Of a stretch of 17,297 nt of DNA, positions 14,147-17,297 are shown in pieces. Under the pieces are notes generated by a model. It made no database searches. It saw only the letters and a list, made by a program, of their open reading frames with translations, and had not been told where the DNA came from. Positions within the stretch are counted from its first letter, which is position 1, and the number at the start of each line of letters is the position of its first letter. This DNA is from Spirochaetaceae bacterium (lineage in GTDB: Bacteria > Spirochaetota > Spirochaetia > UBA9216): positions 1 to 17,297 of the forward strand of contig JAQQAK010000421.1 in NCBI GenBank assembly GCA_028527945.1, in the 5' to 3' direction. A program made the position numbers and the translations under genes.

Positions 14147-15748
14147 TTATTTTGCAGAAGAATCATCATCTCCAAATATTCTATAATCAAGATCAGGAAA
14201 AACATTATCTTCCTTTTCTATCCTTGTAAGCCATTCAGTATTAACTGTATTACGACATAAATTATCATATATGTTATTAAAGTTAAAAAGATGTTTCTTA
14301 ACCCGCATTTTCGCGTAATCAGCATTAAAACAAGTCTTCATTATAAATGGCCAGTCTGATGACTGAGCAAGTAAAACTTCTCTTGCAGCCTGATTAAGAA
14401 CGCGCTTTTTTAAACCAGATTCATCAGGATACCTTGAAACAAGCTCCTCCATACGTTCTGAAGCTTTATGTATATGTCGATAAATCCAGTCATTAGCGCC
14501 ACCAAGCCAAACACCAGCATAGCCCTTATTTCCCCAAGAAGAATATATAGGTTCAACTCTCTCATTATTCCGATAATGATCTATATAAGTTGAAGGACTA
14601 ATCATCTTAAGCTTAGTTGAAGCAGCAGTCTTTCTTATTACATGTTCAAGCCAAGTAATACCTTCAATCCACCATTTACCAAAAAACTCAGAATCTGAAG
14701 GACAAACAATAACAGGAGGACGATCCATCATTGAAGATATTTTATCTACCTGTTTTTCTCTTTTGTATACAAAATTTTCAGCATGCTCTATAGCCTTTGC
14801 CCATGCCTTCTCAGGCCTATAAATATGTCCGGAATCACCATTAGCGATTCTATAATATTTATAACCTGTCGTCATTCGTACAGAATTATCAAAGATATAG
14901 GGTCCTATATAATCAAGAGGTAAGTCAAAACCTATATCCTGACGTGAATCTCTATAAATTGAATCGCTAGGATAACCTTCTTCATTTGACCAAACCGGAC
15001 GAGAAGCAGTTATATCTCTGGAAAACGCAAGAATACCACTGCTTGTTTGAACAGGTGCATAAACACCATATTTTGATTTTTTAGTTGCAAATAATTGCCC
15101 GTGAGCAGATATAAAACTATAGTCTATACCATACTGCTTCATATATTTACCAAGACCTGGAAAGTATCCAAGTTCAGGAATCCACATTCCACGTGGAGCT
15201 CTACCAAAAACTCGACCATAAGAAATAACAGCTGTATGTATTTGAGCCTCAATAACCTTTGGGAAATCCTGATACAATGGTAAAAAAGGATGTGTAGCGG
15301 CTGTTGTAACAATTTCTATGCATCCAGCTTTTTCAAGAGCTTTAAACCCTCTTATAATATTTCGCTTATATTTATTCTCAAAATCATCAAGACACATCTC
15401 AAAATGAGATCTATAAAATTCTGCAAGCTTTAAAAGCTCTTCATTGCCCTTATTTCTTTCAAGCTCCCGCTCTCCAAGTTCTATTTTATTTTCCAGATAG
15501 GTAACAAAACGCTCCTGAAGAAGTTCGTCCTGAAACATTGATGTTAATGTAGGAGAAAGAGAAATAGTGATTTTATAATCAATATTCTCCTCACATAATT
15601 TTGTAAGCATATTAACAAGAGGAAGGTAAGTTTCTGAAAGAGCATCAAAAAACCAATTTTCTTCTAAACAATGTTCTAGCTCAGGATGATGGACATAAGG
15701 AAGATGTGAATGTAATACAAAACTTAAATACCCTTTTTCATTACCCAT
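14147..15748 (-). CDS. GH57/DUF1957 glycoside hydrolase, probable 1,4-alpha-glucan branching enzyme
   Basis: A 533-aa GH57 protein with a C-terminal DUF1957-type helical domain, the layout of GH57 glycogen branching enzymes such as that of Thermus. It starts YLSFVLHSHLPYVHHPE (first GH57 motif, His13 and His15). The presumed nucleophile is Glu192 in GMWIPELGYFPG, and the presumed acid/base Asp352 lies in CPSDSEFFGKWWIEG. In that last motif, Lys358 stands where I recall a His (GHWW). The C-terminal domain contains GGANDWIYRHI, LNQAAREVLLAQSSDWPFIM and KMRVKKHLFNFNNIY. There is no signal peptide, so it is cytoplasmic. The start ATG has GGAG six nt upstream, lies 3 nt after the DUF4912 gene, and a terminator follows the stop. 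An alpha-amylase-like or other glucanotransferase activity is the main alternative. Confidence 0.88.
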   Translation of the reverse strand: MGNEKGYLSFVLHSHLPYVHHPELEHCLEENWFFDALSETYLPLVNMLTKLCEENIDYKITISLSPTLTSMFQDELLQERFVTYLENKIELGERELERNKGNEELLKLAEFYRSHFEMCLDDFENKYKRNIIRGFKALEKAGCIEIVTTAATHPFLPLYQDFPKVIEAQIHTAVISYGRVFGRAPRGMWIPELGYFPGLGKYMKQYGIDYSFISAHGQLFATKKSKYGVYAPVQTSSGILAFSRDITASRPVWSNEEGYPSDSIYRDSRQDIGFDLPLDYIGPYIFDNSVRMTTGYKYYRIANGDSGHIYRPEKAWAKAIEHAENFVYKREKQVDKISSMMDRPPVIVCPSDSEFFGKWWIEGITWLEHVIRKTAASTKLKMISPSTYIDHYRNNERVEPIYSSWGNKGYAGVWLGGANDWIYRHIHKASERMEELVSRYPDESGLKKRVLNQAAREVLLAQSSDWPFIMKTCFNADYAKMRVKKHLFNFNNIYDNLCRNTVNTEWLTRIEKEDNVFPDLDYRIFGDDDSSAK

Positions 15749-15751
15749 ACA

Positions 15752-16480
15752 CTACTCCAAAAACTCGCTGTCGATCATAGACATTATCCGCTGAGGTATT
15801 TTCCCATCCGTTTCTGAAGGACTTAAAGCATAAGCTCCTGCTACAATAAGAAGGTCATTTCCATATCCCTTAAACTCTTCAAATTCTCCACTTGCGCCCA
15901 TTTCCCACATAGGGCTTTTTACAAAATTTGATCTGCATAAAACTTTTTCTGTATCATCATTAAGAATCATAAGATCTACACAATAAAATACTCCCGGTTC
16001 AGGAAGATTAACATACCAGCTATTATCACTTATAGATACGGGAATATCAGAATATCCTATAATATTATCTTTTGAAATTTTTTCTGATTTAATCTCATAA
16101 ACGCGTAAAAACAACCCGCCCTGAGAAGCTCCGCATTTTAGAGCGGTTATATCAGATTCTTTAATATCCCAATAGGTATATGCCCATGCAGGATCTCTTA
16201 AAAGCAGAACAATCTTTGTTACATTATATTTTTCAGGAAGAGGATATTTATCCTCACCGAAATCAAACTGTTCATTAAGCGTTATATCAAACTTACGCTC
16301 TTTAATCTGCATAGCAGGATTATTTGTAAGTTTGTCCTCATCACGATCTTCTTCGATTGCATCAATAATCAGATCTATTAAATCCTGCTTATCGATATTA
16401 TCGTTAAAGCCGACACCTTCTTTAATTGCTATTTCACGTAAAAAATTCTCCGGTAAAAGCTGCAACCTCTCCTCTGTCAT
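15752..16480 (-). CDS. DUF4912 domain protein
   Basis: A 242-aa protein in three parts. Residues 1-45 look like a small helical SAP/Rho-N-type domain (LQLLPENFLREIAIKEGVGF, then DKQDLIDLIID). A charged linker follows. From about residue 80 the DUF4912 core has PLPEKYNVTKIVLLLRDPAW, then AYTYWDIKE, LRVYEI, SWYVNLPEPGVFYCVDL and SNFVKSPM. It is beta-rich and may have a carbohydrate-binding-like fold; the function is unknown. No signal peptide is seen. The start is supported by GGAGG four nt upstream of the ATG. It lies 3 nt before the GH57 gene, and the GH57 ribosome site is inside its last codons, so the two proteins are probably made together; an accessory role in glucan handling is inference. 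Confidence 0.86.
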   Translation of the reverse strand: MTEERLQLLPENFLREIAIKEGVGFNDNIDKQDLIDLIIDAIEEDRDEDKLTNNPAMQIKERKFDITLNEQFDFGEDKYPLPEKYNVTKIVLLLRDPAWAYTYWDIKESDITALKCGASQGGLFLRVYEIKSEKISKDNIIGYSDIPVSISDNSWYVNLPEPGVFYCVDLMILNDDTEKVLCRSNFVKSPMWEMGASGEFEEFKGYGNDLLIVAGAYALSPSETDGKIPQRIMSMIDSEFLE

Positions 16481-16498
16481 ACTACCTCCGGTATTATG

Positions 16499-16527
16499 AT
16501 ACTAGATAAATGAATATATCATGTCAA
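16499..16527 (-). promoter_or_regulatory. Sigma-70-type promoter of the DUF4912-GH57 operon
   Basis: A perfect TTGACA -35 box (16522-16527) is followed after exactly 17 nt by TAGTAT (16499-16504, 4 of 6 to TATAAT). Transcription would begin about seven nt downstream, leaving a very short leader that contains the GGAGG ribosome site. The -35 box lies 7 nt after the methyltransferase stop codon. A TATCAT three nt further on is an alternative -10 with 20-nt spacing. Confidence 0.72.
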
Positions 16528-16534
16528 TAGGCCG

Positions 16535-17297
16535 TCATTTATTTGACGCCATCACACACATTACATCTCCACAGTTAAAAACTTTAACAAGTTTATCAGC
16601 GATTTTTTTAACAGGAGCAGGAACTGTTCCAACAGCAAGGCCGCCCCAACTGACCTTCTTCTGAATTGAAAAACCTTTTTTTTCACAAAGAGTTTTTAAA
16701 TCTTTATAAGAAAAAAGAAACATATGATCCTCTATAGCGGACCTCCATTCAGATCCAAATAATTTAGACTGAAATCCTCCAATATCTGGGGTTGTAATAA
16801 TAAAAAGTCCTCCGGGCTTTAACACCCTTGAAGCTTCTTCAACAAAACTGTCAGGAGATGTTAGATGTTCAATCAAATGTGAGCAATGAACAACATCAAA
16901 AGACTTATCCTGAAAACAACAGTCCTCAAACGGCATTATCCTGATATCAAGAGAACGCTCTTTAATGCCATATTCAGCAGAAGCCTTACAAACTTCTACA
17001 CCTTTAACATTCCAGCCACGTTTTGACATTTCATAAATAAGCCGGCCTGTAGCGCAACCAATATCAAGAAAAGACGGCTTGTCACCTGAAGTAAGACATT
17101 TATTTATTATGGCATTTTCAATTTCAAAAAAACCAATATCATTAAGCCCCAGCTTCATTAAATTATAAAATGAATCTTCATTCTCTATTTCATAATCAAA
17201 ATATTCCCCATCATATCTTTCAACAAGTTCAGATTGTTCTGGTTGAGGATTCTGATAAACAAGTCCACATTCTGCACATTTAACAAAACAGGTATTA
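16535..17297 (-). CDS. Class I SAM-dependent methyltransferase with N-terminal zinc-ribbon-like segment (5' end outside window)
   Basis: The frame stays open without a stop from the TGA at 16535 to the right edge, at least 253 codons. An internal ATG at 17156-17158 is therefore probably not the start: the 46 codons before it read as protein, with CFVKCAECGLVYQNPQP, then ERYDGEYFDYE. This is the pattern of methyltransferases with an N-terminal zinc ribbon (the CxxCGLxxxNPxP part visible here). The catalytic core has motif I PSFLDIGCATGRLIYEM, VKGVEV with its acidic residue, the post-I FDVVHCSHLIEHL, and ASRVLKPGGLFIITTPD. Such enzymes often modify sugars, lipids or small metabolites; the substrate cannot be told. 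A new promoter begins right after its stop, so it appears to be a separate unit from the DUF4912 gene. Confidence 0.88.
   Translation of the reverse strand, partial: NTCFVKCAECGLVYQNPQPEQSELVERYDGEYFDYEIENEDSFYNLMKLGLNDIGFFEIENAIINKCLTSGDKPSFLDIGCATGRLIYEMSKRGWNVKGVEVCKASAEYGIKERSLDIRIMPFEDCCFQDKSFDVVHCSHLIEHLTSPDSFVEEASRVLKPGGLFIITTPDIGGFQSKLFGSEWRSAIEDHMFLFSYKDLKTLCEKKGFSIQKKVSWGGLAVGTVPAPVKKIADKLVKVFNCGDVMCVMASNK

Noticed and set aside
1..17297. CRISPR array, tRNA, rRNA, insertion sequence or phage-defence system
   Set aside because: No regularly spaced repeats, cloverleaf-like segments, transposase motifs or defence-type proteins were found on either strand.

Overview
This window is a housekeeping region from a low-GC bacterium (roughly 35-40% G+C by eye), almost certainly a spirochaete. 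The strongest evidence is gene order. Reading along the minus strand it runs mraZ, rsmH, ftsL, murF, mraY, ftsW, ftsQ, ftsA, ftsZ, a Xer recombinase, a TPR lipoprotein, dprA, topA and a second Xer gene. From memory, the core of this order (rsmH, short protein, murF, mraY, ftsW, ftsQ, ftsA, ftsZ, short gene, dprA) matches Borrelia and Treponema. The genus cannot be named from the sequence.

Region 1 (1-13617, minus strand) is one unbroken co-directional array of 14 genes, with junctions from a 32-nt overlap to a 75-nt gap. It is a reduced division and cell wall (dcw) cluster. It keeps mraY and murF but has no ftsI, murE, murD, murG, murC or ddl. It starts at a promoter region with an apparent MraZ operator: four TGGGN-like boxes in exact 10-nt register just before mraZ. 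Downstream of ftsZ it continues into chromosome-handling genes: a XerD-like recombinase, a TPR lipoprotein, DprA, topoisomerase I and the start of a XerC-like recombinase cut by the left edge. Three division genes (ftsL, ftsW, ftsA) appear to start with TTG. The only sizeable gap inside the array is the 75 nt between ftsA and ftsZ, which holds a conspicuous hairpin.

Region 2 (13618-14146) has a 179-nt divergent intergenic region, then a small plus-strand DUF1820-type gene, then a convergent junction. A hairpin there forms a strong intrinsic terminator for the minus-strand genes to its right.

Region 3 (14147-17297, minus strand) holds a bicistron of a DUF4912 protein and a GH57/DUF1957 alpha-glucan branching-type enzyme. 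It is driven by a promoter with a perfect TTGACA -35 box. Upstream is a SAM-dependent methyltransferase whose reading frame runs off the right edge through a Cys-rich, zinc-ribbon-like segment, so it is 5'-partial.

The genes form a septum and cell wall programme: lipid I synthesis by MraY, UDP-MurNAc-pentapeptide synthesis by MurF, septal glycan polymerisation by FtsW, scaffolding by FtsQ/FtsL, and the FtsA/FtsZ ring. This is linked in one array to chromosome dimer resolution and DNA topology. I found no CRISPR array, insertion sequence, tRNA, rRNA or prophage. The window is mainly conserved core genome. The most interesting points are regulatory and architectural rather than a new enzymatic system.
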